Shown in pieces: positions 19,667-29,250 of a stretch of 64,000 nucleotides of DNA. The position numbers were made by a program, and so were the translations under genes. Origin of the DNA: an uncultured Rubripirellula sp. GTDB taxonomy: Bacteria; Planctomycetota; Planctomycetia; Pirellulales; Pirellulaceae. The notes below the pieces were generated by a model. The model was not told where the DNA came from. It made no database searches and saw only the letters and a list, made by a program, of their open reading frames with translations. Location: positions 124,001 through 188,000 of the forward strand of contig CALJHC010000010.1 of assembly GCA_938075415.1 (NCBI GenBank), given 5' to 3'. How positions within the stretch are numbered: the first letter of the stretch is position 1; every line of letters begins with the position of its first letter.

Positions 19667-21578
19667 TTCAAGCTTGGGAAGTGGTTCGGCTCAGGGCTTC
19701 TCTTCAGCAAGCCACCACGGGGACAGAGCGCTTGGTGGTGAATCGGTCACTGAATTCCCGCAATTGTCTCCGTTGCTGATTTGGGATGAACATGCGCGAC
19801 GAGGGCGTCGAGTCATTGCGGCGTGTGATCGATGTCGGCAATTGAAGGTTTCAGCAGGCATGCCGGTTAGTCAAGCTGTGGAGCTTCTTCAGCAGCCGAT
19901 TCCGGCATCACTCGCAAATCAAAAAAAAACTGCGAATGCTCGCATGAATCAGGAATCTCGACTCCAATCGAGCAAAAGAAGGTCTCAGCCCATAAAGCCG
20001 TTAGTAACAAAAGCTGTGCTTGAAAAACGCAATGTAGCTGTTGATGACGAAAAGCTCGGTCTCATTGCCAACTTGATTCAGAAACACATCACGCCGATGG
20101 TGGCAATCGAAACACTCGATGAAAAACCGTGGGGTGGTAGGGAACGCCACCAGCGTGAATCACTCCTCTGTGACATCACAGGTGTCGCACACCTTTATGA
20201 TGGGGAAGCGGGGTTGTGTGAGGCAACCTATCAGCTGTTAGCCTCCTATGGTTTGCATTGCCGGATGGCGGTAGCTGATTCATCGGCCGCGGCATGGGCG
20301 ATGGCCCACTATGGTTGGGCAAACTCCCAACGCCCAATTTGTATCGTTTCAGGTTGGTTGGAATTGAACGAATTGAAATGCTTGCCCATTGAGTCCCTCA
20401 GGATATTTCCTGAAGTGATTAGAAATTTAAAACGCCTTGGAGTTAATTTTATTGGTGAGTTGTTGACGCTTCCGCGTAGTGGTTTGGTTTCGCGCCTAGG
20501 AAAGCAACTTGTTAGGCAGTTAACCCGATTGCTGAATGAGGTGGAGGAACCACTGGCGATACATTGTCCCGCAGACGACAATGGTGTTGCATTGATCTTA
20601 GAATATCCCACTCGTGATCAGGAACTGCTAGAGGATCGGTCGAGACGTCTCGTTGAGCGATTGTGCAAACGTTTGGTTGATTCACAACAAGGCATTTTGT
20701 GTCTGCAAATGCAAATGGATCAAGTTGAGCATCCACCGTGTGTGCTCGAAGTTGGGGTGTTCGCGCCGACTCTTGATCCGGTTCAGCTAGCGGGGCTTGT
20801 TAATCAGCAGCTGGAGTCGCATTCATTGCGGGGGATGGTGGAGCGGATCACGCTCCGGGCGACCCTGACCGGCAGCCTTCGAACAGTGCAAAACGCTCTT
20901 TTTCTGGATGATAATTCCCAGGACCTATCACAAACATTGAGTGGTTCTGATTTAAGTCGCATGGTGAACCTGTTGAGTGGTCGTTTGGGGAAAGACGCTG
21001 TGATGGCAGTTCAGGCCACTAAAAATCCTCTGCCTGAATCGGCATACAAAATTGATGTTCTCGCAGGTAAGCGTCGAGATGGCGGTTTTAAAGAATTGAA
21101 TTCAAAACAGTATTCGGCAAGATCGACTCGCAATTCAAGTCAACCTGCAGCTTCCTTGTGTGGTGGAAAGAGTTGGGGAGAAGCGAATAATAATCTCCGA
21201 ACGCGAGAGTCACGTTCATCGGCAAAAGGTGCATGTCGGTGGAATCCATCACCGGATGATCCAATGCGTCGTCCGGCTTCTCTTTTAAATCAGCCAATAC
21301 CGTTGCTGGTCGCTTTCGGAAGTGGGGGGTTTTGGAGAGAGGTGAGAACCTCTGATTTGCCTGTTCGGTTGAAGCTGGCTGGAATGAATTATTCCATTGT
21401 GGCCTCATGGGGACCGGAGCGTATCGAAACAGGTTGGTGGAAGGGGCCGTCAATTCGGAGAGATTATTACCGCGTCGAATTAGAGGACGGCCAATGGTGG
21501 TGGATTTTCAGGACGCTTCAATCGGTCACGACGGGTAACCTTCAGTCTTGCTGGATGTTACACGGCTACTTTGATTGA
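19542..21578 (+). CDS. imuB: ImuB, inactive Y-family polymerase of the translesion mutasome
   Basis: Y-family polymerase homologue that acts as a clamp-binding adaptor. About 678 residues from the ATG at 19542, where MKRRLCIWFPNWPIQRI is the usual ImuB opening; an ATG at 19488 adds 18 unrelated residues. The first catalytic acidic position of true Y polymerases is missing. LLIWDEHARRGRRVIAACDRC, LLCDITGVAHLYDGE, CRMAVADSSAAAWAMAHYG and LTLPRSGLVSRLGKQL follow in family order. Between FPNWPIQRI and LLIWDE lies an insertion of about 60 residues containing the IEQASQ repeat. It ends CWMLHGYFD, like family members. No dnaE2 follows. Confidence 0.87.
   Translation: MKRRLCIWFPNWPIQRIQSASQIEQASQIEQASQIEQAGQCDSSLGSGSAQGFSSASHHGDRALGGESVTEFPQLSPLLIWDEHARRGRRVIAACDRCRQLKVSAGMPVSQAVELLQQPIPASLANQKKTANARMNQESRLQSSKRRSQPIKPLVTKAVLEKRNVAVDDEKLGLIANLIQKHITPMVAIETLDEKPWGGRERHQRESLLCDITGVAHLYDGEAGLCEATYQLLASYGLHCRMAVADSSAAAWAMAHYGWANSQRPICIVSGWLELNELKCLPIESLRIFPEVIRNLKRLGVNFIGELLTLPRSGLVSRLGKQLVRQLTRLLNEVEEPLAIHCPADDNGVALILEYPTRDQELLEDRSRRLVERLCKRLVDSQQGILCLQMQMDQVEHPPCVLEVGVFAPTLDPVQLAGLVNQQLESHSLRGMVERITLRATLTGSLRTVQNALFLDDNSQDLSQTLSGSDLSRMVNLLSGRLGKDAVMAVQATKNPLPESAYKIDVLAGKRRDGGFKELNSKQYSARSTRNSSQPAASLCGGKSWGEANNNLRTRESRSSAKGACRWNPSPDDPMRRPASLLNQPIPLLVAFGSGGFWREVRTSDLPVRLKLAGMNYSIVASWGPERIETGWWKGPSIRRDYYRVELEDGQWWWIFRTLQSVTTGNLQSCWMLHGYFD
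19601..19654 (+). repeat. Coding tandem repeat in the imuA/imuB overlap, 3 x 18 nt
   Basis: Three identical copies of CAGTCAAATCGAGCAAGC. Read in the imuA frame they give QSNRAS x3; in the imuB frame SQIEQA x3. Eighteen is a multiple of three, so copy-number change would preserve both frames. Confidence 0.95.
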
Positions 21579-21992
21579 AGATTCCGCACCCGAGACCCAT
21601 CACGAACCAGAATTCGAAGAAGTACAACCAGTGATAACTAACTGGAGAAGTCCCGATAAGGAGAAGTCCCGATAAGAAGTGATTCCTCCTTCATCGGTAA
21701 TTCAAAGACGGTAGCGCGAGGGTTGTCAGTTAGGTCATTGCCATGGACCAAGGGTGGATTTGTCTCGATCCAATCAGACCAGCCAGATGCTCGTCAGCAA
21801 TCTGGCGGGAAGGTTGTTCTCGGCCCTCGTTTTCGCGTTCATTCCCGTTGCAGAGTTCTTCAGAGGGAGAGAGGTTTTTCGGCACCTTTTGCAAGCCTGC
21901 ACCCGGATTGGCCCAGCCCTGTTCGGATGCGTTTTTCTAGGCGATGCCAGAGACCATAACGCCCCCGGTTGGTGCGAAAACAACGATCGAGA
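21579..21992. other. Intergenic stretch with a 16-nt direct repeat
   Basis: Between the convergent imuB and ispG genes. Contains two copies of GAGAAGTCCCGATAAG (21645 and 21661). Overlapping short frames around 21723-21996 occur in several registers and none resembles a protein family. Confidence 0.55.
21645..21676. repeat. Tandem repeat, 2 identical copies of a 16-nt unit
   Basis: GAGAAGTCCCGATAAG at 21645-21660 and 21661-21676, about 70 nt after the imuB stop. Confidence 0.9.
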
Positions 21993-23135
21993 TTAATTGC
22001 CATTTTGCTTGGCAATGATCTGATCAAGTTCCTGCTTCAGTTTCGGAAGTATCTCATCATAGCCGTAAGCCCCGATCGCCTCGGTGCCACGTTTCAGATT
22101 GACTTTGGCCGGCCCGCACCAAAGTCCAAGATCTGCATCGTCCGTTTCACCGGGGCCGTTCACACGACATCCCATCACAGCGATCGTGATAGCGTGGTCC
22201 TTGGCATAGGTTGTCATTTCCTTGACGCTTTCGGCCAATTCAATAAAGGCTTCGTTTTCAACCCGCGAGCAACTCGGGCAACTGATGATATTGAGTGCCT
22301 TGTCGTTCAACTTCACGACGCTACGAAAACGCCCAGAATGGATATCGTTGATGATGGAAAGTCCGGCATCAATTTCTTCGGGCTTGCGATCATTTGGCAA
22401 CGTCAATGAGACGCGAACGGTGTCACCGATTCCGTGACCGATCAACTGTTCAAAAGCAATGCGTGTTTTGATAATACCGTCAGGCGGCATGCCCGCCTCG
22501 GTGACGCCGAGATGAAGCGGGATCTCGGGGCGTTTCGCCGAGAACCTCTTATTGACCTCGACGACCTTGGAGGGATCACTGTCTTTTAGCGAGACAACAA
22601 ACCGCTCGAAATTCAGGGACTCGACAAACTCACAATGTTCCAACGCGCTTTCGAGCATTGGAGTGATCGAATCGGTCGGGTCATATTTTTCTTTTTTAGC
22701 TGGGTCAACACTCCCGCAATTCACCCCAATTCGAATCGCACAGTCGTGCTTTTTGGCCTGATCGACAATGAAACGCACCTTATCCTGCCAAGGCTTATCT
22801 TTTTGGTGATGATAAAGGTGTCCCGGGTTGTAGCGAATTTTGTCGACATGCGGAGCGACCTGTTCGGCCAGACGGAAATTCTCCTGCAGATCGACCGCTA
22901 GATTTGCCTCTGTTTGCGATCGAATCTCGGCCAAGGACTCAGCGTCCTTAACACTATCGACGGCAATACGAACCACACCTGCACCCCTTTGATGGAGGGC
23001 ATCAGCTTGCTTGACAGTGGCTTCCACGTTGGTTGTTTTTGTCGCAGTCATGCTTTGCACTGCGATGTCGTTGGCGTTGCCGACAACTATGTTGCCGATT
23101 TTAACGTCACGAGTTGGCTGGCGTTGGATTTCCAT
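21993..23135 (-). CDS. ispG: 4-hydroxy-3-methylbut-2-enyl diphosphate synthase IspG (GcpE)
   Basis: [4Fe-4S] enzyme of the MEP isoprenoid pathway converting MEcPP to HMBPP. Of 380 residues, [44 protein letters not shown] and RIGVNCGSV mark the TIM barrel. ISCPSCSR and GCRVNGPGE supply three cluster Cys and the catalytic Glu. It is the short two-domain bacterial form without the insertion seen in plants and some Bacteroidetes/Chlamydiae. Monocistronic on the minus strand. Confidence 0.96.
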   Translation of the reverse strand: MEIQRQPTRDVKIGNIVVGNANDIAVQSMTATKTTNVEATVKQADALHQRGAGVVRIAVDSVKDAESLAEIRSQTEANLAVDLQENFRLAEQVAPHVDKIRYNPGHLYHHQKDKPWQDKVRFIVDQAKKHDCAIRIGVNCGSVDPAKKEKYDPTDSITPMLESALEHCEFVESLNFERFVVSLKDSDPSKVVEVNKRFSAKRPEIPLHLGVTEAGMPPDGIIKTRIAFEQLIGHGIGDTVRVSLTLPNDRKPEEIDAGLSIINDIHSGRFRSVVKLNDKALNIISCPSCSRVENEAFIELAESVKEMTTYAKDHAITIAVMGCRVNGPGETDDADLGLWCGPAKVNLKRGTEAIGAYGYDEILPKLKQELDQIIAKQNGN

Positions 23136-23723
23136 CGTCTGGGGCTGAGCCGTATCTTGAAGTATGAGTTGGTGGTGTCAGTAATTGTAAGCTTGCTATC
23201 CAAGCGGTTGGTATCCCCGCCTGAGAACGTCTTCAAAGCAGTTTGCTTTTCCGTATTTGCCCAGATCCCAAGTCGTTGAATTGGGTTCGGGGTTGATGAC
23301 CTTTGTTTGCCAGTAAGACAGTTTTTGAGAGTGGCCGCAGGGTATCACGTTAGCTTTGGTGGATCCTAGATGAATCAATGCGGGAAAGGGATCAAGGCCA
23401 TCCAAGTATTAGATGATAACAAGTTGTTTCCGGCTGCGATTGGAAGTGGTACCCTGTCCCCGTTTTGCGACAAGGGCTAAGCGTCCGCTGTCGGGTTGGC
23501 TGGCGATGCAGTGATTTGCTATCACTGAGAGTGATGCCTGCCGTCCGCAACTCATTTGGCAAGTGACGCAGGTAAGAGCTGCGAAGCAAGAGTACGAAAA
23601 AACGGGTTCGACGATTGTCGAACCCGCTTGTATTTTCGTTTTGAACATGTCTGGGATCAGATCACGGCTCAGCAGATTACTGAGAGATGATGGTCCTTGA
23701 TGACAATTGATTCTCGGCCAGGG
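23136..23723. other. Intergenic stretch containing a terminator
   Basis: Upstream of ispG and downstream of the giant VWA gene, both on the minus strand. Holds the terminator at 23597-23626 and presumably the ispG promoter. Nothing else recognised. Confidence 0.6.
23597..23626 (-). terminator. Strong rho-independent terminator of the giant VWA gene
   Basis: CGGGTTCGAC (23603-23612) and GTCGAACCCG (23617-23626) form a perfect 10-bp stem with a GATT loop. On the minus strand it is followed at once by T6. It lies about 100 nt after the VWA gene's stop codon. Confidence 0.92.
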
Positions 23724-26700
23724 TTAGTTTCCGCCGACTCCACCACCGCCGCCGATTCCGCCACCGAACCCGCCGCCAGCACCGCCCTGTCCACCACCAC
23801 CTTCTTCTCCAGTGACGAAGTTGAAAGTGGTTACCGTGCCAATTTGCGAGAAAAACGGAAGTGGAGTGATACGAACATAACGTCGGTCGCCCGAGATGAC
23901 CGCCAGTCCTGAGACGGACGCACCCTCAGGAAGCGAGATGATTTCGGGACGGAAACCAACGGCACCGCGACCTCGGAACCCATTGCGATCATTCACGCCA
24001 AATCGTCGAGCATCCCGATAGAGATCTGCCATGATCTGTTCGTCTGAGCTGTTAGTCGGGTCGGCGAACACCTGACCCAAAACTTGACCTCGAATGTCTT
24101 CCTGAGCATTTTGAAGCTGTGCAAGTTGTGCAGCGGCAATCTCTTGCTTTCGGCGTCCCTCTTTGACTTCAAAGATCACCAAGGCGTCTTTCTCGGTAAG
24201 CGGAACTTCATGACGAATGACTCGCTCAGAGTCACGCCCCAGGTCGGTCACGATATCCACCGTGGCATTCCCAGTTGAAACATCGCCCCAAACGCGACGG
24301 ATCAATAGTCGGTATTGGCCACTAAAGCCCTGTGGGCAGATGTAAGTTTCCGAAACGGCTCCGGACTTATCGTCACCGCTGCCTGTAAATGAGTCACCCA
24401 AAAGGGTTCCACCACCGGCACTTGTTCGGTTGTCGATCGAGCACACCGTTCCTGCAGGCTCTTCAACCGCCAGGTCAATGTCCGCATCACCGGTCCATGT
24501 CACTCGAATAATTACGTCGTGCGAGAGAGCTGTTTTGAGACCAGCATTGAAGGATTCGGCAGCCTCTGTCTTGCCTTCTTCGACCAAGCGTGCATGGGTC
24601 GAACGTGCGACCAAACGTGCTTCTTCGACGATGTCTTGCAGTGTTTCAGGCCAAGCCTGCGAAAGGATGCCCTGCGTCGCCCAAGTGAGACCCTCTACGT
24701 CATCAAGATCCTGTGCAATACGCATTCCCGCGACGTAAGCTTCCCGTCGGTAGGGATCGATTGCGGCAACGTTTTTGCAAAGCCTTAACGCTGTCTTCAA
24801 CGATCCAAGGCCTTCGAGTTTCAGAGCAATGTGAAGAATAACCTCGGGTGATTCGGCGAAATCAACGGATGATAGCAGAGCCCGTTCCACCTCCTGCTTA
24901 GGTGCATTGGATGCTTGAAGTGCAAGGGCGTAAGCGGGGTAGATCCACGGTTGAACCTGACCTGCTCGAATTGCAGCCGTGATGACCTCGCAAGCTTGCG
25001 TCATGCAATCGGTTGCTTGGTCTTCGTCACCGGAATCCTGAAGTTTGCCAGCACGTGTGGAAAGGTAACGCACCGTCGCTCGAAGCTTCAGGTCGAGCAA
25101 GGCAACTTGCTCGGCGTTCTCGGTGACTGCATCGCTGAAGTACTGGTTCCAAGCTTCCGAGCGGGTTTGCTCAGAGGAAGGGGTGATGTGGATAACAAGA
25201 CTTTTGTAGGTGTCAGAGGTGGCTGAAACCGGGCTCGAGTCGGCCTTGGATTGAAGCGAGACTTCGTCGGGTACGGCCAGCATTCCGCCGCCCATACCGC
25301 CCATTCCGCCGCCCATGCCACCCATGCCGCCGCCCATACCGCCCATGCCACCGCCCATGCCACCACCGAGGTTCATGACTGGAACGACCAGGTCACCCAC
25401 TGGATAGACCTTTGTGACTAGGTTTTGCTCGGCAGCTTCCACCGTGGTGATCTGCATGACCTCGTCTTTGATCATGTAGGTCAATTCATTTTCACGAAGC
25501 ATCAGTCGCATGAATGATCGCAGGGATACATTCTTGAGTGAAAGGTTGACAGGCTCTTCAGCAGAGAGTCCGATTTCTTCCAAAGCCCGATTGTCGACGA
25601 CGATCGGGATGTCATGGGCTTCGCTGATTTGTTGAACAGCATCGCTTAGGGGCAGTTCAACAAAACTGAAACTCGTTTCGTCCCCGAGTGCGGACTGAAT
25701 TCTTCGTTCGGTCTCGTTGTCACCAACCAGCTCAATTGCACCGTAACGGTCCAATCGTCGGCGGCTCATCGCACGCCACCAGTCCGATTCAGGATACTGA
25801 ATTGGTGGCTCGTCCACGAAGGGGATGTTTGATTTCAGAACAAGGGACATCGCGTCGACGAATGCTCGCTCACGAAGCACTTTTAACTTTTGATCGTGGG
25901 CGTACATTTCAAGCATCAACGGTTCTTCAACAAAGTGCTGGCCTTCGACCGAGTTCTTTGTGATGGTGATTCCTGCGTCCTCCGCAAACGTGACGGAAAC
26001 ATTTTGTGCTTCCGCGTAACGCTCTTCGTCTACCAACGCGTTCATTTGCTGCGACAGCACCTTGAGTGTGTCCTCGCGACGAAAGCGATCTTGCAGCATA
26101 CGCTGGGATGAAGCGGCGCCCTGTGCAACTTGCTCCAGGTTTCGCTGGCTATCAAGGAAGGAAGCTTCACGACGACTTGCGACTTGAATCGATGCACGCA
26201 CTTGTGAAGTCAATTCTTGGCGAGTCTGCGGACTGATGTCTGGAACCGCTTCCAAGTTCGCGAGCAAACTTTTCAGGCTTCCGGCAACACCCACTGGGCT
26301 CAAGCGAAGATTCCGATTGGCAGCACGCAGTTGAGCTCGCACCTCTGCACGCCAGCGTCCTTCTTCAGCGGCACGCAAAGATTGCACTTGATTGAGTAGG
26401 TTTCCGGGTGCCTCTTGAAGGTCATCGTCGCCCGCCATGGGCGCTGCGATGGTCGGCGCCGGAGCTGGCGTTACCGCTGGTGCGGGAGCTTGCGTTGGTG
26501 CAGGGGCTGGCGTTGGTGCAGGGGCTGGCGCGGTGCTCGCAGCAGGTGGAGCGGCGTTCGTAGCCGGATCAGCAAACGGGTTTTCATCGTCGACCGTGCC
26601 AGTGGGAGCCGGAGCCGGTGCTGCACCGCCAAAGGGGTCATCAACCGGCGTGCCGTTTTGCAAAATCAGGCGATTGCCCATGATGCGGTCAATTGCCTGC

Positions 26701-27899
26701 GCCTCTGCGTTGTTAGGATCAGCTTCCAAGGCCTTCTTCACGACCGCTTTGACACCAACTTTATTACCTTGTTGCATTGCGATATTCGCGGCACGAACAA
26801 GTTGCTCTGCTTGACTGGAAAGCGCTCGGACCGTTTCTCGAAGCATTCCCGATCCAGCCGATGCAAGCATCAACCCATCGTTGTCAGCGGAGTGTCGAAT
26901 CAAACCAGGTAGGAAAGCAAAGTCAGGATGATTCTCTTCAACAGAAACAACCGAGGTGAGACGAATGGTGTCGTCAGCGGTGTAGCCGATGATTTCCAGT
27001 TTGCCAGAATCCGAGGATTCTGATGCCGTCCCCAAAAGAATGGAATCACGATCAAGGCGAAGAGGAGGTAGCCGATCCGCTTGAATCGATTCCATACCAT
27101 TAGGTAGTTTGGCTTCCTTGATCCAAATTGCTGACATTTTTGCAGAGTCGGCAACACGCATTCCAATCGCTTCAGCGTCAACGGATGCATCATCCCCAAC
27201 AACGCCAATGACACCGCCGGTCTGGTTGGCGAGAATGCCAAGTAGTTCGACATTTTTAGTTGCACCGATGGCAACACTATGCATCGAAATTCGATTTTGA
27301 CGCAGACCGTCAATCATCGATGCAAATTGATCCTCGACACCCAATGCATCAATCGCGCTGCCATCGCCCACATAGACGATTGATCGCGTTCGGTTTGCAG
27401 AACGACCGGCGAAAGCTTCTTCGGCTGCGTCGATAGCGGTGAGGAGATTTGTGTTGCCAAGCGGTAGACGAGCTGACAAAGCCTCGACACTCGCCTCAAC
27501 CGCGGTGGAGTCGACAAATCTGCCGGTCAGGTCTGAGGCGGACACATCGGCCGCAAAGACTCGAACACGATCCTGAGTACGCATTCTCGAGATCAATGTT
27601 TCAAGCGCGACAAGTGAGTCGGTGCGAAATTCACCCACCTGAGTGGCTGAGGTGTCGACGATCACGATGATGTCAGCGGGTTGCGACCGAACCGACTCGA
27701 GGATTGCGTCATCAGCTGCGGGTTGAAGAGCAGCGGCAAAGTAGCCCTGTCCCTCAGCAGTTTGATACGTTGCAATTCGAGCGCTTGCCGACTCCAAAAT
27801 CTCCGCAGCGTGGAGATCCATTGAGGAGGCACTGAAGGTCGAAATCAATGAAAAAAGGGCCGCTTGTTTCGCGGTACGTGCGACGTGTCGCAATCCCAT
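23724..27899 (-). CDS. Giant exported VWA protein with a secretin-like (STN) and DUF2135-like domain
   Basis: 1391 residues from the ATG at 27899, which has GGAG eight bases upstream and begins a signal peptide (HVARTAKQAALFSLISTFS). Order: a von Willebrand A domain (~75-245) with MIDAS-like DTSAT and YVGDGSA; a short TPR-like helical pair (KKALEADPNNAEAQ); a Pro/Ala-rich linker; a long helical region; an STN/secretin-like domain (FVELPLSDAVQQISE to NLSLKNVSLRSFMRLML); a Gly/Met tract; helical repeats; then a DUF2135-like beta domain (VTWTGDADIDLAVEEPAGT). The C-terminus is nearly pure Gly. It probably acts in the periplasm or at the surface as an assembly or adhesion scaffold. It is monocistronic with its own terminator. 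Confidence 0.8.
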   Translation of the reverse strand: MGLRHVARTAKQAALFSLISTFSASSMDLHAAEILESASARIATYQTAEGQGYFAAALQPAADDAILESVRSQPADIIVIVDTSATQVGEFRTDSLVALETLISRMRTQDRVRVFAADVSASDLTGRFVDSTAVEASVEALSARLPLGNTNLLTAIDAAEEAFAGRSANRTRSIVYVGDGSAIDALGVEDQFASMIDGLRQNRISMHSVAIGATKNVELLGILANQTGGVIGVVGDDASVDAEAIGMRVADSAKMSAIWIKEAKLPNGMESIQADRLPPLRLDRDSILLGTASESSDSGKLEIIGYTADDTIRLTSVVSVEENHPDFAFLPGLIRHSADNDGLMLASAGSGMLRETVRALSSQAEQLVRAANIAMQQGNKVGVKAVVKKALEADPNNAEAQAIDRIMGNRLILQNGTPVDDPFGGAAPAPAPTGTVDDENPFADPATNAAPPAASTAPAPAPTPAPAPTQAPAPAVTPAPAPTIAAPMAGDDDLQEAPGNLLNQVQSLRAAEEGRWRAEVRAQLRAANRNLRLSPVGVAGSLKSLLANLEAVPDISPQTRQELTSQVRASIQVASRREASFLDSQRNLEQVAQGAASSQRMLQDRFRREDTLKVLSQQMNALVDEERYAEAQNVSVTFAEDAGITITKNSVEGQHFVEEPLMLEMYAHDQKLKVLRERAFVDAMSLVLKSNIPFVDEPPIQYPESDWWRAMSRRRLDRYGAIELVGDNETERRIQSALGDETSFSFVELPLSDAVQQISEAHDIPIVVDNRALEEIGLSAEEPVNLSLKNVSLRSFMRLMLRENELTYMIKDEVMQITTVEAAEQNLVTKVYPVGDLVVPVMNLGGGMGGGMGGMGGGMGGMGGGMGGMGGGMLAVPDEVSLQSKADSSPVSATSDTYKSLVIHITPSSEQTRSEAWNQYFSDAVTENAEQVALLDLKLRATVRYLSTRAGKLQDSGDEDQATDCMTQACEVITAAIRAGQVQPWIYPAYALALQASNAPKQEVERALLSSVDFAESPEVILHIALKLEGLGSLKTALRLCKNVAAIDPYRREAYVAGMRIAQDLDDVEGLTWATQGILSQAWPETLQDIVEEARLVARSTHARLVEEGKTEAAESFNAGLKTALSHDVIIRVTWTGDADIDLAVEEPAGTVCSIDNRTSAGGGTLLGDSFTGSGDDKSGAVSETYICPQGFSGQYRLLIRRVWGDVSTGNATVDIVTDLGRDSERVIRHEVPLTEKDALVIFEVKEGRRKQEIAAAQLAQLQNAQEDIRGQVLGQVFADPTNSSDEQIMADLYRDARRFGVNDRNGFRGRGAVGFRPEIISLPEGASVSGLAVISGDRRYVRITPLPFFSQIGTVTTFNFVTGEEGGGGQGGAGGGFGGGIGGGGGVGGN
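25281..25368 (-). repeat. In-frame Gly/Met-coding repeat tract
   Basis: Degenerate tandem codons read on the minus strand as GGMGG/GGGM units (about ten Gly-Gly-Met blocks), flanked by ordinary sequence. Variation is at third positions, so it is selected or diversified as protein, not fresh slippage. Confidence 0.85.
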
Positions 27900-28783
27900 A
27901 GAAGTTTCTCCGCTTGGCTGTGAACGCGAATGCGCTATCGGGAACTCGCTCGTAATATCACTCTCCACAACCAAACCGTTTTGTGGTCAGTCGGAAGGTG
28001 ATGCTGTTTCTTCGTTCGGTTTCTACGTCTGGATACGACAAGGGGTCATTCCAAACTAAGACCCGAGTGTATTCTCGACTCGGCGTTTTCTCTAGGAAAA
28101 ACCGAGTAATCTGAGCTCACACCCCATCACCTCACATCGCGGAGTGTTGCAATTTGCTACACCTGCCGCATCTTGCTTCATCAACACGGTGCGTCGGAGT
28201 GAATCGAGCTCTTGTTGACCCTTGCTACGCGATTTGCGTGCCAATTCGATCAGTTATCGATTTGCGTTCCCCCGAAGAGAAACTTACTCCGCAACTCTTT
28301 CCGGTCGTGAGGCTTGTTCGGATAAAGGATGCATACTGAGGGATCTATCGGCATTTGAAAGCTCTTGCGAGAGCATGTGATGCAGCAAAATGCGAAAACT
28401 CTGCGTTGCTAGCTAGCTGAAAGTGAGGGTTTCGGCGTTTGAAGTGAAGTGGTTTGGGCGTATGAATGTCTTAAAACAGCAGTGTTTTATCAAGAAATCC
28501 CTCTTTCTTCCGCACGTTCCTGAAAGCGGATGGGAGGGGCTTGTCAGGAAATGATTTGACCATTTTTGGACAAACTTTACTGGTCCCCCTGCGGGGCGGG
28601 TCCTGAAAGTGCCTTCGATGGAAGCATGCGAGAGATTGACTTCGAGCACAGCCTAGGCCGTTCGCTGGAGGACCGTTCATCTCTGTCGTGTTGCTGAACG
28701 TCGGTCAGCAAACCGCCATGGCGAAGCACAGCTCGACGCCTTTCGGCGGTTGTTAGGGCGACTGGCGGAAGTCAGAAGACAAG
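27900..28783. other. Long upstream region with competing inverted repeats, no gene
   Basis: Between the giant VWA gene's start and the csrA stop. Contains the three-element inverted repeat at 28063-28107 and a small GC hairpin (CCCC-TGC-GGGG, around 28586). Frames here lack support. Confidence 0.5.
28063..28107 (-). promoter_or_regulatory. Competing hairpins upstream of the giant VWA gene
   Basis: CCGAGT (28063-28068), ACTCGG (28078-28083) and CCGAGT (28102-28107). The middle element can pair with either neighbour; the wider hairpin is strengthened by GTTTTC against GAAAAA. The element lies about 165-210 nt before the start codon, where it could be a leader switch or a bound operator. The function is inference. 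Confidence 0.35.
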
Positions 28784-29011
28784 TTATTCGCCAGCAGGCG
28801 GGGTCACTTCCCGAGCCGCTTCATCGGTTGTCTGAGACGCGTCTTGGTTTTCACGCCGGATCGCGTCGTAAACTTCTTGGCGGTGCACGGGAATGACTTG
28901 GGGTGCCTTGATCCCCAGGCGAACTTTGTCGCCACGGATGTCCACGATGGTTATGACTACATCATCGCCAATCATGATGCTTTCATCTCGATGGCGGGAA
29001 AGAACTAACAT
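28784..29011 (-). CDS. csrA: Carbon storage regulator CsrA
   Basis: RNA-binding dimeric translational regulator recognising GGA in leader hairpins. Of 75 residues, MLVLSRHRDESIMIGDDV, RGDKVRLGIKAP and the RNA-contacting VHRQEVYDAI are canonical. The last ~20 residues are an acidic/Thr tail longer than in enterobacterial CsrA. It is transcribed after fliW with about 240 nt between; FliW is the known protein antagonist of CsrA. No flagellar genes are in view. Confidence 0.96.
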   Translation of the reverse strand: MLVLSRHRDESIMIGDDVVITIVDIRGDKVRLGIKAPQVIPVHRQEVYDAIRRENQDASQTTDEAAREVTPPAGE

Positions 29012-29250
29012 GATGTACTCGAGTGGAACAGGTTGTCAGGATGTGTGATCTGAGACGGCACGAAGCAAAGGATTGATGGCGAAGGGTATTTGGCCAAGGT
29101 GGCCAGGACCCTAGAATCGCCGACAACAACGGTATCGACTCTGGGATGGGTCGGGGTTAACTTCCCCGCTTTCTGGACCGCAGGTAACGATCGTAACGGT
29201 TTCGATGATCATCACTCAGATGCTGGGTGTCCGAATCATAGCGAGTTCGG

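Noticed and set aside
21723..21996. Overlapping frames in three registers downstream of imuB
   Set aside because: Simultaneous open frames on both strands are typical of GC-rich noncoding sequence; no dnaE2 or other recognisable product.
23603..23626. GGTTCGA-like sequence suggesting a tRNA T-loop
   Set aside because: It is part of the perfect terminator stem; no acceptor, D or anticodon arms surround it.
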